A model generated the notes under the pieces. It made no database searches and was not told the origin of the DNA. It saw nothing but the letters and a program-made list of their open reading frames with translations. Made by a program: the position numbers and the translations under genes. 64,000 nucleotides of DNA from Macrostomum hystrix. Lineage: Eukaryota > Platyhelminthes > Macrostomidae. Shown here one piece after another: positions 1 to 11,967 of the stretch (positions within the stretch are counted from its first letter, which is position 1; every line of letters starts with the position of its first letter). The stretch is taken from NCBI GenBank assembly GCA_950097015.1, contig CATNEN010000039.1, forward strand, positions 4,972,001 to 5,036,000, in the 5' to 3' direction.

Positions 1-232
1 AAACCTTTTAACTGAATTGAATATTTAATATTACGAAGTCGAAAGGACCGAATTCGTGAACGTGCTCTACTGCTTTTCTATTATTGCATGGAAGTCTGGC
101 GCTACTGTGATCTTAAACACCATTAGATCGAAGCAGCCAACTGAAGCCAAAATGAGCCCAAGAACGTATAGTTTTCTGTAGACAATGTCTATAATAATAT
201 TTATACTAAGGGACTACTAAAAGTACGTACAG

Positions 233-411
233 TCCTTGATTTATACACTGTTATACTTAAACGGGATTGGCGGTGCGAGAACGAGAGTGCTGACTCGGGT
301 AAGAAAAAGAGCCATCGCAGTGCCAAAGAGCCATCGACAACAACTTCAATCAGCACTGGTCCGGCAAGTAGTGCGCCCACACGCAGTACTATCGAGAAGA
401 ACCCCTGGTAG
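233..411 (+). CDS. Candidate terminal exon, unknown protein
   Basis: After a possible acceptor (CAG at 230-232) one plus-strand frame stays open to a TAG at 409-411. It reads as a low-complexity basic and Ser/Thr-rich C-terminus containing KKKSHRSAKEPSTTTS and ending IEKNPW. The segment is richer in GC than its flanks, as are the proven exons here. No upstream exon lies in the window and no family is recognised. The reading is an inference from composition and frame only and may be chance. Confidence 0.2.
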
Positions 412-867
412 CAGGCCAACACCGACCGTCTGGCGCACATCCGGCAAGTCAGGATCTACACTCGCCTGTGCTCACCAGACTGTCGAGCTGGTTTGTTTGT
501 CTGTTTGATCGTTATTTTGAAAAAATGTTTGGCTGTTTGATCGCTAGATTTTTTGCCTTCCTAATTCTCGTTTTGATTGCGCTTTTTCTCATTTTGAATG
601 TCCTTAACTCTATGGCCGAATAGCTGAGCAGCGCGTGGGAGACACATCCGATGGCATGAGAGCAGACATTATAATTTTGAATGTCCAAATTATCATTTAG
701 ATTGACAATAGCGATATTGATACTAACTGAAACGCAAACAGCTAATAGTATGGCACGGAATATATGAATATGGATATGTATATGCATATGAATATATACG
801 AGTATATAAAGATTTTGTGAAGCATACCAAGGTCCCTCCCTAACACACATCAGAGAACACATTTAGG
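412..867. other. No gene seen
   Basis: The first 80 bases stay GC-rich and could be 3' untranslated sequence of the candidate exon before it. The rest is AT-rich with short alternating AT runs near 760-800. Nothing convincing is coded on either strand. Confidence 0.4.
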
Positions 868-1054
868 GCCCAGCCACGGAGAGAAGGCTTGGGGGTTAGT
901 GGAAAAATTCAAGTCATTTGAGTGCCAAGTCCCCAACGCACAAAGAGAGTGTACTCTGCCTGACGATGAGAAAGTCAGACCCGATTTACACACGCACCCG
1001 TGAGAGTGCGCCTCCTTTATGGTCGATTTTCGTAATATGATGCGGTCCCTACGA

Positions 1055-1088
<34 letters not shown>
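868..1088 (+). mobile_element. Diverged tRNA-derived SINE, 5'-truncated, ATT tail
   Basis: This matches the body of the SINE whose full copy is at 12581-12948: CACGGAGAGAAGGCTTGGGG, then the block around GATGAGAAAGTCAG, then a degenerate 3' part and an (ATT)n run at about 1057-1088. The tRNA-like head is missing. The ATT run is the family's usual tail, so it need not be an independent microsatellite. Confidence 0.7.
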
Positions 1089-1091
<3 letters not shown>

Positions 1092-1410
1092 ATAGAATTA
1101 TTACTGTTTTTAGGTTTTTTTCGATTTATACAAGTTTCCGAGTTGATATAAAAAGGAACAGCCGTACGACGGAGTCTTTCTTTTTTAGATCGAAAAAAGC
1201 AAGCCAGAGCTTCATAGCTTTATTTAGTGGCAAATCATTGAATCTCTCTGGACACGAAACTCCACTTATGTCTAGGCAGCTTTGAGAACTATGCTCACAA
1301 TAAAAAATAACAGAGACTGCAAAATACGAGTGATGCGAGGTTGTGTCTGCTATTTGAACAGTTGCCATAGCAACAGCAGAAGCAAAGCGCACAATACGCT
1401 AAAGAAGTAA

Positions 1411-3217
1411 CTAGGCAGACGCGGGCTCAGAGCCGGCAGCCGCTGTCCGGTCACTCCGAGCCACCGCAGCCACGGCGGGCCGGAGCTCCAGGCCTGCGTG
1501 AATGCCGCAGGCGGCAGCCAGGCCTGAAAGAGTCGACACGTGTTTCAACGGCTGGGCGACGGCGCCGATGACCAACGGCAGGCGCCAGCCGAACAGGGCC
1601 AGGCAGGCGACGTCGTAGACGGCCCAGCCGGCCAGCACAGCCGAGCAGGCGCCCGGCCGCAGGTCCAGAAGGAACCGCTGGGCGGATCTGGACATGCCGC
1701 CGAGCTGTCGCTGACCGGCCTGGTCACCGGATGCCAGCTGCTGGGCGATGCCGGCGTCCCGACGCCAGGAGAGCACCAGCAGGCCGACTAGCACTGCAAT
1801 GCCAGCGTGGGCGCCGTACCAGTGACTGATAACTGGTAGCCGGGGACTGGCCTTGCTGAAAGTCGCCAATCGCTGATAGGCTGCGCGGCCAGCCGAGCCG
1901 GCCAACGCGCCGGTGACGAAGGCTAGAACCTGGCGGGGCGAAAAGCAAATTCACGATGAACTAATTTTTAAAGCCATCGGACGTCAACCTCGTCGAGATA
2001 TTCAGCGATTTTTGTCGATTCAAAAATCTAAGTCCATCTGTTGTAGGGACTCAGTTTTGTTCTCAGCATCCTAGCCGGCGACAGTCGGGACCTTCAACAA
2101 AAGCAGCCGTCTTTGAGATGCAGATCGGATGATTTTGCTAAAGGTTCCGACGGTGACTTAAAACAGTCTTAAAAAACGGTCTTCTTACTTTTTCTTCAGG
2201 CGAGAAGCCAAAATACTGCACGCTCAGCAGGTACATTGCACAGGCTGCCAGAAGGAATTCGGAGCCGTGCATTGAGCAAAATGAGCTCAGCCAGGGTGAG
2301 GTGAGCAGAGCCGACCTAAGAAAGTGATGCGTGTGAGTACAGACATTATTGGGGTAGACAGACTGGGGCAGTGGGGTAGACAGTGGGCAGTGGGATAGAC
2401 AGTGGGCATTGGGATAGACAGTGGGCAGTGGGGAAGACACAGGGTTGGGCAGTGGGGAAGACACAGGGTTGGGCAGTGGGGTAGACAATGGGCAGTGGGG
2501 TAGACAGTATGGGGTAGACACAGGGTTGGGCAGTGGGGTAGACACAGGGTTGGGCAGTGGTCACTGAGCAGACGGGGTTTGGCCGAACCTGCCGGGCTGG
2601 TCGAAGACGTGCCGACAAAGCTTGGCGAGGGTGGCTGCGGACATTCGCTTGGAGCGCAGCAGGTTGCCGAGGGCCAGGCTGACAGTGAAGAAGATCAGGC
2701 AGGGAGCCGCAAGCCGCAGGTCACGCAGCAGCCGCTCGGCTCCGTCGAGGGTGGCGTCGGCGTGGTCGGCGTAGCCGAAGTCGAATGGAGCAAATGCTAG
2801 CAGCGGCTGCTGCTGCTGTTGCTGATTGCTGTCGTCATTCGAAGCGGAGTCGCTAACGAGACTCTGTCGATATTGATCGCGACGCTCGCCAACAACGAGG
2901 CAGAGAAGGCCGCCAGCAGCTAGGGCGGCGGCGAAACGAGCGGCCAGTTGAATGGCACCGCTGCCTCCGCTGCCCGCTGAAGGCGCCGAAATCGGCGTCA
3001 GCGGAGACTCCGGCAGCTGAGCAATGCGTATGATGAAGGACTTCGCTGGCTGGTCGGTTGTAGAGGGACTGCGAATCTTGGCAGGCGACGGTTTCAGACC
3101 TCGGCGACTGGGCCGGAGCAGGGGAAGCAGCAGAGGCTGCGACTGCTGACTATTCGAAGGCGAGACGGCTACGTTGAATAGGCGACTGCGACAGCTTCGG
3201 CAAAGGACGAAGGCCAT
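1411..3217 (-). CDS. Multi-pass membrane protein, possibly NDC1-like nucleoporin
   Basis: Three exons join in phase: 3217-2589, 2285-2189 and 1929-1411, giving about 414 residues. The donors are CAG/GTTCGG and AAA/GTAAGA; the acceptors end CTGAG and GCCAG. A basic Ser/Pro-rich N-terminus precedes about seven hydrophobic segments, the first near residue 95, with a Gln run in the first loop. The order of segments and short matches resemble the NDC1 membrane domain: VTGALAG followed by RLPVISHWY against the human TGAFMG...PFPII stretch, and PLKHVSTLSG against PLDTVSG. NDC1 anchors nuclear pore complexes in the nuclear membrane. The long soluble NDC1 C-terminus is absent, because the frame stops at 1411. 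The family call is therefore tentative, while the exon structure is well supported. The start at 3217 directly abuts a 33-bp array. Confidence 0.55.
2340..2570. repeat. G-rich minisatellite in intron 1 of the membrane-protein gene
   Basis: A unit of about 24 bp, variant forms of GGGTTGGGCAGTGGGGTAGA, repeats about ten times inside intron 2286-2588. The plus strand is rich in GGG runs and the gene's coding strand is C-rich. Confidence 0.85.
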
Positions 3218-3218
3218 T

Positions 3219-3375
3219 AGGGAGGTGTGCCAGTCTGTAACTTGAAATTTCAGGGAAGTGTGCCAGTCTGTAACTTGAAGTTTCAGGGAGGTGTGCCAGT
3301 CTGTAACTTGAAGTTTCAGGGAGGTGTGCCAGTCTGTAACTTGAAGTTTCAGGGAGGTGTGCCAGTCTGTAAAAA
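3219..3375. repeat. 33-bp minisatellite at the 5' edge of the gene
   Basis: About five copies of a 33-bp unit containing GTAACTTGAAGTTTCAGGGA end two bases before the proposed start codon. Because 33 is a multiple of three, reverse frames run through it, but no protein is implied. Confidence 0.85.
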
Positions 3376-3766
3376 CTGTGCACTCTAAAACAGAAAAACG
3401 AGTTAGTAGTACATAATGAAATAACAAAGCCAGATACAATGGCAAGTAGATTCGTCATAAAGAAAATAACACAACTATTTTATAAGTCTACTATGCCGTT
3501 ATTCATCAATGGGGCTTTTAACTTAACTCTTTTATTCGCTCGTGTTTATCAGGCGAAAAAACACAGACATGTAGTAGATCTAATCAGCACTAGTTAGATT
3601 TAGAAAACTAGAAAACACAAACAAATCAAATGCTGCAGTGAACAGACAATACTACTACTGCGAGTAGTTAGCCAACGTACTCAGCTACTCATCTATTCAG
3701 ATCATTTAACCTGTTTTTTTCACTAACGTGTAGAGGCACATGACTGTAAAAATGACAAAATTCGGG
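3376..3766. other. AT-rich spacer, no gene seen
   Basis: Unique AT-rich sequence between two arrays. It probably includes upstream sequence of the minus-strand membrane-protein gene. No promoter motif stands out. Confidence 0.4.
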
Positions 3767-5435
3767 AAGAGACGGGGGAGAGGAAGATGAGAAGGGGAAG
3801 ATCTGATAAGAGACGGGGGAGAGAAAGATGAGAAGGGGAAGATCTGATAAGAGACGGGGGATAGAAAGATGAGAGGGGGAAGATCTGATAAGAGACGGGG
3901 GAGAGAAAGATGAGAAGGGGAAGATCTGATAAGAGACGGGGGATAGAAAGATGAGAGGGGGAAGATCTGATAAGAGACGGGGGAGAGAAAGTTGAGAAAG
4001 TGAAGATCTGATAAGAGACGGGGGAGAGAAAGATGAGAAGGGGAAGATCTGATAAGAGACGGGGAAGAGGAAGATGAGAAGGGGAAGTTCTAAGATGAGA
4101 CGGGGGAGAGAAAGATGAGAAGGGGAAGATCTGATAAGAGACGGGGATAGAAAGATGAGAGGGGGAAGATCTGATAAGAGACGGGGGAGAGAAAGATGAG
4201 AAGGGGAAGATCTGATAAGAGACGGGGGAGAGAAAGATGACAAGGGGGAAGATCTGATAAGAGACGGGGGAGAGAAAGATGAGAAGGGGAAGATTTGATA
4301 AGAGACGGGGGAGAGGAAGATGAGAAGGGGAAGTTCTAAGATGAGACGGGGGAGAGAAAGATGAGAAGGGGAAGATCTGATAAGAGACGGGGGAGAGAAA
4401 GATGACAAGGGGAAGATCTGATAAGAGACGGGGGAGAGAAAGATGAGAAGGGGAAGATCTGATAAGAGACGGGGGATAGAAAGATGAGAAGGGGAAGATC
4501 TGATAAGAGACGGGGGAGAGAAAGATGAAAAGGGGAAGATCTGATAAGAGACGGGGGAGAGAAAGATGAGAAGGGGAAGATCTGATAAGAGACAGGGATA
4601 GAAAGATGAGAGGGGGAAGATCTGATAAGAGACGGGGGAGAGAAAGATGACAAGGGGAAGATCTGATAAGAGACGGGGGAGAGGAAGATGAGAAGGGGAA
4701 GTTCTAAGATGAGACGGGGGAGAGAAAGATGAGAAGGGGAAGATCTGATAAGAGACGGGGGAGAGAAAGATGACAAGGGGGAAGATCTGATAAGAGACGG
4801 GGGAGAGAAAGATGAGAAGGGGAAGATCTGATAAGAGACGGGGGAGAGGAAGATGAGAAGGGGAAGTTCTAAGATGAGACGGGGGAGAGAAAGATGAGAA
4901 GGGGAAGATCTGATAAGAGACGGGGGAGAGAAAGATGACAAGGGGAAGATCTGATAAGAGACGGGGGAGAGAAAGATGAGAAGGGGAAGATCTGATAAGA
5001 GACGGGGATAGAAAGATGAGAAGGGGAAGATCTGATAAGAGACGGGGATAGAAAGATGAGAAGGGGAAGATCTGATAAGAGACGGGTGATAGAAAGATGA
5101 GAAGGGGAAGATCTGATAAGAGACGGGGATAGAAAGATGAGAAGGGGAAGATCTGATAAGAGACGGGGATAGAAAGATGAGAAGGGGAAGATCTGATAAG
5201 AGACGGGGGATAGAAAGATGAGAAGGGGAAGATCTGATAAGAGACGGGGGAGAGAAAGATGAGAAGGGGAAGATCTGATAAGAGACGGGGGAGAGAAAGA
5301 TGAGAAGGGGAAGATCTGATAAGAGACAGGGATAGAAAGATGAGAGGGGGAAGATCTGATAAGAGACGGGGGAGAGAAAGATGAGAAGGGGAAGATCTGA
5401 TAAGAGACGGGGGAGAGAAAGATGACAAGGGGATA
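3767..5435. repeat. Purine-rich 41-bp minisatellite, about 1.7 kb
   Basis: About 40 units built on GATAAGAGACGGGGGAGAGA followed by AAGATGAGAAGGGGAAGATCT. Variants (AGAG/ATAG, GATCT/TTCTAAG) recur in blocks. The plus strand is almost all purine. Long minus-strand frames rich in SPPSLIRSSPSHLS are by-products of a unit of 40-41 bp cycling through the three frames. Confidence 0.95.
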
Positions 5436-5560
5436 ATTTAAGAAAGGAATTTTTTAGAAGCAACGCAAAAAAACAAGAATCGCTAAAGCACAATGATCGA
5501 AGCCAAAAATAATGTTTCTGACAGAAGAAGAAATAGTAGTACAGTCGGCAGCCGGAGCTG

Positions 5561-7241
5561 CTATGCCGAGCCCGACCGACCCTTCAACGGCGGCACAGGA
5601 TGCGCCGACCACAATGCGGCGTGACCCCATAGGGCGTAGGCTGTGCCAAAAGCGATACCGCCAAGGTGAGCCGCGTGATTCAAACGCGGCAGCCGGCTGC
5701 GCCAGACGGCGGCGGACCAGCAGGCGAACTCCGCGGCAGCCCAGGCAGCCAGCCCGCCACCTGGGGTCACCCAGGCAGGCAGAGGCAGAATACCCAGCAA
5801 GGCTAGGCTGGGCTGTTCCGGCTCATTCTCCGGCACCATCCAGATACGCCGGTCCTCGTCAACTGTGAGAACATTGAATGCCACCAGGGCGGAGATGACC
5901 CCGCTGGCGCCGAGACTGTAGACAAACCTGTTAGTCAGGGTCATGGCCAGGGTGCTGCTTAGGCTGCTGAAATAGGCGGCTGACACGAAGAAAGAGACAA
6001 ACTCGCCGGGGCAGAGTTTGCCGATGCAGCTGATGCAGGCGCCGAATAGTACAAACTGGTTGACGATAAAATGACCAACGCTGCGATGACTGAAGGCGGC
6101 GCCAAGCGGGCTGAGCAGAGGCCGGGAGAAGTTCACAGAGGCCGCTCCGAGGCCAGGCTTGTCAACGAAGAGTCGCAGGAACGCCACCACGCCACGCAGC
6201 GGCATTGGTCGACCACCACCGAGACCGAAGCCGAGAGCGGAGCCGAACAGCCGCCAGATGGTGAAGGCACACGAGCTGAACGCCAGGACGACCACGCAGG
6301 GAACCAGCAGCATATGGCGGGACAGACCCTTTAAAAGAATGCGTGCGGCGAAAGATTGCTGATTTTATGGGACCGGGTCAAGCTTGGGATCTGGGATGTC
6401 AATGGGTCAATCTTGGTGATCTGGGATGTCAACGGGTCAATCTTGGTGATCTGGGATGTCAATGGGTCAATCTTGGGGACCTGGGATGTCAACGGGTCAA
6501 TCTTGGGGACCTGGGATGTCAATGGGTCAATCTTGGGATCTGGGATATCGATCCGTCAGGCTTGGGGATCTAGGATGTCAATCTTGGCGATCTGGGATGT
6601 CAACGGGTCAATCTTGGGGACCTGGGATGTCAACGGGTCAATCTTGGGGATCTGGGATGTCAACAGATCAATCTTAGGGATCTGGGATGTCAACGGGTCA
6701 ATCTTGGGGATCTGGGATGTTAATCCTGGGGATCAGAGAAGTCAATGGGTCAATCTTGGGGATCAGGGAGGTCAATGGGTCAAGTTTGGGATCTGAGAAG
6801 TCCACGGGTCAAACTTGGAGATCTAGGATGTCGATCCGTCAAGCTTGGGGATCTGTGGGAGACGCATCTCTTTGGATCTCGCTGCTGGACGCGCACCTGG
6901 ACGCCAAGAAACGGCAGTCGCAGGCTGTTTGGATCCGCCATGCGGGACTGATGCGTCTCCCACAGTCGGCAGATGCCGTAGGCCGATCCTGAAGCCATCA
7001 GCGCCCAGAAGGCCCGACTGCGCCAGGCCGACTGACGGGCGCCATTGCTCAGCTGGTAGGGCGCCAGGTAGGCGCGAGCAAAATCCTTGCCGTCTGTTAC
7101 CACCTTGCCGGTGCGGCGGACCGCCTGGCCGAAGCAGCGACTAGCGGCAGGCAGCGGGTGAGGAGGCCGAGCCGGTAGCCGAAGGATCAGCAGGTGCTGG
7201 CCGGTGCAGGCGCGAGCGACGCTGCGAGCCGAAGACTGCAT
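5561..7241 (-). CDS. PARL: PARL-type mitochondrial rhomboid protease
   Basis: Two exons, 7241-6897 and 6328-5561, join in phase 0 (donor CCAG/GTGCGC, acceptor TTTTAAAG) and give 369 residues; human PARL has 379. PARL is an intramembrane serine protease of the inner mitochondrial membrane that cleaves PINK1, PGAM5 and related substrates. The N-terminus is Arg/Ser/Ala-rich and lacks acidic residues for about 50 positions, as a presequence should. A first membrane segment (FWALMASGSAYGI) lies before the intron. The core shows FSHRSVGHFIVNQ (the FSHxSxxHxxxN motif), the nucleophile in SLGASGVI (about Ser257) and the second His of NHAAHLGG (about His336), spaced as in human Ser277 and His335. The only oddity is the compact structure: nearly the whole catalytic domain is in one exon. 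Confidence 0.92.
6362..6860. repeat. 30-bp minisatellite filling the PARL intron
   Basis: About 15 units of 30 bp around GATCTGGGATGTCAATGGGT. The array occupies almost the whole intron (6329-6896), leaving only short unique margins beside the splice sites. Confidence 0.92.
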
Positions 7242-7371
7242 GCGGCTGGATAGCCAACGGCTGGAATGAAGTTTAAGACAGGTCGTGACAGGTGTTAAAG
7301 TGCTAGAGTAGTACTGCTGCTATTCTATGGTTCTGTTGTCCCCAATGAGACTACATTATCTTAAAAAGCTA

Positions 7372-7755
7372 GACTGAACTGAATGGCTGATAGAGAACTG
7401 GATAGAACTGAATGGCTGATAGAGAACTGGACTGAACTGAATGGCTGATAGAGAACTGGACAGAACTGAATGGCTGATAGAGAACTGGACTGAACTGAAT
7501 GGCTGATAGAGAACTGGACAGAACTGAATGGCTGATAGAGAACTGGACTGAACTGAATGGCTGATAGAGAACTGGACAGAACTGAATGGCTGATAGAGAA
7601 CTGGACTGAACTGAATGGCTGATAGAGAACTGGACAGAACTGAATGGCTGATAGAGAACTGGACAGAACTGAATGGCTGATAGAGAACTGGACAGAACTG
7701 ATTGGCTGATAGAGAACTGGACAGAACTGAATGGCTGATAGAGAACTGGACAGTT
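7372..7755. repeat. 29-bp minisatellite upstream of PARL
   Basis: Thirteen nearly identical 29-bp units (GAATGGCTGATAGAGAACTG plus GACAGAACT) lie about 130 bp upstream of the PARL start codon. A T/C-like alternation (GGACTG versus GGACAG) distinguishes units in the first half. Confidence 0.93.
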
Positions 7756-8984
7756 CTGGGTGAATGCACAATACAGTAGTTGATAAAGACAGAACCTGTA
7801 GGCTATTGTAGGCTTGCTACAGACAAATAAATTAGGTAAAGTAAAGTCGGTCGGTTTAAGGTAAGACTGTCATATAATTTGCCCTTGTGTGTGGGGCTTT
7901 CTTGTGCGGCTGTGCAGCACAAAAATATTAGAAAGATTGTAACAATACAGTAGTAGCGATAGTTGTTAGCAGCAAATGATTAAGCAAAACCGAAACTCAC
8001 TAAACACAATCAATTCAGAACAATGAAAAAACATTTGAGACAGGTTGATAACTGCTTGCAAGATCAATAAGAGTCACCAACAGCCTGAGGCAGCAAATAC
8101 TTTAGCTAATCATAGATGCGTCCTGCTATAACAAGCGAACTGTAACTCTACCTGCAAATGAGTACAGGGAAATAACTGCATCTGATAATCAATCAACTAA
8201 ACTAATCATATTTCATAAATCAGTAAAAATATAAATCTTCAGAATAAAGTATAATAAAGAAATTTTCTTTTCAGCCAGAACAATGAACAAGGAAAAATCA
8301 CCAGAATGAAAATAACAAAGAAAATTTATGTTCAACTATTTTTAATTTGCGCTAAAAAAGATAATTATTATTGCTGCTTTTGTTTTTGAATTCGCTAAGT
8401 TGTTTTAACTGAGTATGGGAACAAATAAATGCTAATGCTGGGCACAGGAACCTTTGTTTTTAGTCACTAAGCAAAACAATTTGCGTCATTAGTTTCGCCA
8501 TGGTGATCCGATTCTGCGCAATGCCCAGCATTAAACTGATTTATCAAAACTGAAAACTGAAGCCCAATAATTTACCAAGCTAATAAGAGGCATACATAAA
8601 AAATTGGTGCATGCGTTCTAGAAAACTAACTAGAAAACAGATGAAACAAAAGTAAAAATTTGTTTAAGATATGTCGCTATTCTAAATTAGCCACTTACAG
8701 GTAAGCTTTATAAAAGGCATCAAATCAAACAACAAATGAGCACTTCAAAATTGAGAAATGGCTTACTAATCAAGAAAGAAATTAGGCATTGATAGAAAAA
8801 ATTGTCTGAATTATTGCAGCTTTTGATTTGCCTGGCACTAAAACAATAAAACAACTCATCACTACATTAAGATGTATTTTAAGACTTAAAGATCATGACA
8901 ACACCTAATATATAATACGAGACACTAAATATTTACGGGAAACGAAACGACACCAAAACTTTGGTAGGCATCGAAGGACTCCAT
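7756..8984. other. AT-rich intergenic DNA, no gene seen
   Basis: Unique AT-rich sequence with stops in all frames. I see no coding exon, RNA gene or repeat in it. Confidence 0.5.
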
Positions 8985-9842
8985 AAGACACTAATAGACA
9001 CCCTAGGACACCACTAGACACCCTAGGACACCACTAGACACCCTAGGACACCACTAGACACCCTAGGACACCACTAGACACCCTAGGACACCATTGGACA
9101 CCATTGGACACAACTAGACACCCTAGGACACCACTAGACACCCTAGGACACCACTAGACACCCTAGGACACCACTAGACACCCTAGGACACCACTAGACA
9201 CACTAGGACACCACTAGACACACTAGGACACCACTAGACACACTAGGACACCACTAGACACCCTAGGACACCACTAGACACCCTAGGACACCACTAGACA
9301 CACTAGGACGCCACTAGACACCCTAGGACACCACTGGACACACTAGGACACCACTAGACACCCTAGGACACCACCGGACACCCTAGGACACCATAGGACA
9401 CCATCGGACACCCTGGAACACCATCGGACACCCTGGAACACCATCGGACACCCTGTGACACCACCAGACACCCTGGCACACCACCAGAAACCATTGGACA
9501 CCACTAGACACCCTGGCACACCACCAGAAACCATAGGACACCACTAGACACCCTGGCACACCACCAGAAACCATTGGACACCACTAGACACCCTGGCACA
9601 CCACCAGAAACCATAGGACACCACTAGACACCCTGGCACACCACCAGAAACCATTGGACACCACTAGACACCCTGGCACACCACCAGAAACCATAGGACA
9701 CCACTAGACACCCTGGCACACCACCAGAAACCATTGGACACCACTAGACACCCTGGCACACCACCAGAAACCATAGGACACCACTAGACACCCTGGCACA
9801 CCACCAGAAACCATTGGACACCACTAGATACCGTAGGATACC
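8985..9842. repeat. 20-bp minisatellite with 40- and 80-bp higher-order units
   Basis: The left half (to about 9480) is a 20-bp unit, GGACACCACTAGACACCCTA. The right half becomes a 40-bp unit carrying CACACCACCAGAAACCAT. Within it CCATTGG and CCATAGG alternate strictly every 40 bp from 9491 to 9811, making an 80-bp higher-order unit. Confidence 0.95.
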
Positions 9843-10588
9843 ATCAAAGAATATATATGGCAACAAAATACAACTTAAGACCCTTAAATACAGACAATTC
9901 TGAAATTTCAGTGAGTAAATAAAATTAGCAATCAGAGTTAGTCAGTCATGTTGAAGTGCTTTTCGATAGCAAAAATAGAAACCAAAACAAAAAATGTACA
10001 GATTTGCACTTGGCAGCGAACAAAAATCTCAGAGATAAAAAAACGATTGGCAAAGAACAGAAACACCTAGCTGAGGAATCACCATCGAATAAGACTAAAT
10101 AAACCAAGCAAATCAAGCATACGTTGTGGAAAATGTGCATTAATTATCCAAAACTTAAGACAATAGAATATACTATTATGTTTTTGAAGTGGAGTGAGGC
10201 AAAGAACAATGCGCAATGATACTAAAATATAGGAATGTTTAAACAAGTCGCATTTGTGACAATTATTTTCTATGACTCAACTTGGTTTTCAATGCCATTA
10301 AAAACATAAAGAAGGCACGCAGGACCAAAATTACAATGTTATACGAAACAATCAAAGCATTCTTGTCTCTGCTGTGTCCGGCTAAATAACATTTTCTAAA
10401 CTATTGCAGCATAGATTGTTCAAGACGAGATTTAGTAGTTGAAAACAAAAGTTATTGACAGATTTATTGTTTGTAATTTAATATATGATTTACTATAGCT
10501 TCGCTCACAATAGCTATAATTGCCAGCTCAATAAATGAGAATTAACTGATGGAAATTCACAAGATTACAAATTGGAAAGAGGGTAAGT
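9843..10588. other. AT-rich spacer, no gene seen
   Basis: AT-rich unique DNA between two arrays. There is no credible exon on either strand. Confidence 0.5.
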
Positions 10589-11612
10589 CTCTAATCGGGG
10601 AGTCCTCAAGGTCAAACATCCCTATTGGGAAAATCCCGAATCGGGGAGTCCTCAAGGTCAAACATCCGCATTGGGAAAATCCCGAATCGGAGAGTCCTCA
10701 AGGTCAAACATCCGCATTGGGAAAATCCCGAATCGGAGAGTCCTCAAGGTCAAACATCCGCATTGGGAAAATCCCGAATCGGAGAGTCCTCAAGGTCAGA
10801 CATCCGCATTGGGTAAATCCCGAATCGGAGAGTCCTCAAGGTCAAACATCCCTATTGGGAAAATCCCGAATCGGAGAGTCCTCAAGGTCAAACATCCCTA
10901 TTGGGAAAATCCCGAATCGGAGAGTCCTCAAGGTCAGACACACTCATTGGGAAAATCCCGAATCGGAGAGACCTCAAGGTCTGACATCCGCATTGGGTAA
11001 ATCCCGAATCGGAGAGTCCTCAAGGTCAGACATCCGCATTGGGTAAATCCCGAATCGGAGAGTCCTCAAGGTCAAACATCCCTATTGGGAAAATCCCGAA
11101 TCGGAGAGTCCTCAAGTCAAACATCCGCATTGGGTAAATCCCGAATCGGAGAGTCCTCAAGGTCAGACATCCGCATTGGGTAAATCCCGAATCGGAGAGT
11201 CCTCAAGGTCAGACATCCGCATTGGGTAAATCCCGAATCGGAGAGTCCTCAAGGTCAAACATCCCTATTGGGAAAATCCCGAATCGGAGAGTCCTCAAGG
11301 TCAAACATCCCTATTGGGAAAATCCCGAATCGGAGAGTCCTCAAGGTCAGACACACTCATTGGGAAAATCCCGAATCGGAGAGACCTCAAGGTCTGACAT
11401 CCGCATTGGGTAAATCCCGAATCGGAGAGTCCTCAAGGTGAAACATCCGCATTGGGAAAATCCCGAATCGGAGAGTCCTCAAGGTCAGACATCCGCATTG
11501 GGTAAATCCCGAATCGGAGAGTCCTCAAGGTCAAACATCCCTATTGGGAAAATCCCGAATCGGGGAGTCCTCAAGGTCTGACATCCGCATTGGGTAAATC
11601 CCGAATTCGGAA
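10589..11612. repeat. 46-bp minisatellite with nine-unit superstructure
   Basis: About 22 units of 46 bp built on CGAATCGGAGAGTCCTCAAG and CGCATTGGGAAAATCC. A rare pair of variants (CAGACACACTC followed by GAGACCTCAAGGTCTG) occurs near 10935 and again near 11348, 413 bp apart. That is nine units minus a single-base deletion seen near 11116. The plus-strand frames through it are not genes. Confidence 0.94.
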
Positions 11613-11967
11613 CTCCAAATAGAAAAATCCTTTATCGGAGAATCCAAAAGTACCTCTTGAAGTTGGGAATCACCATAAATAAAACACAAATTAGGGTTAT
11701 TTGGGGAATAGGGAAAATCTTCAGACCTTAAGTAGGATATAGAATGAAATGGGAACTTCAAGGCTGAACTATTGCGCAGCAAATTATACAGATAGGTCAT
11801 GATTTTATAAACATAACGCTTCACGTATAATAAAAGTTAAAGCAAATTGTAATGAATTTGAACTATTTTGGACTTATGAACTTCAATTATGTAACAAAAA
11901 ATTCAATACAAAAACTATAAAAAAAATTAAAGATTAACGAAGCACATTGCCTAGTTGAATTCGTCCA
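11613..11967. other. AT-rich sequence 3' of the ATPase gene
   Basis: This should hold the 3' untranslated region of the minus-strand ATPase gene. I did not find a clear AATAAA on the minus strand within it. Confidence 0.4.

Noticed and set aside
3689-5493. Ser/Pro-rich minus-strand frames of 579 and 385 codons
   Set aside because: These are cycling frames of the 41-bp array.
8985-11612. CRISPR array
   Set aside because: The repeats are head-to-tail without unique spacers, and the gene structure is that of an animal.
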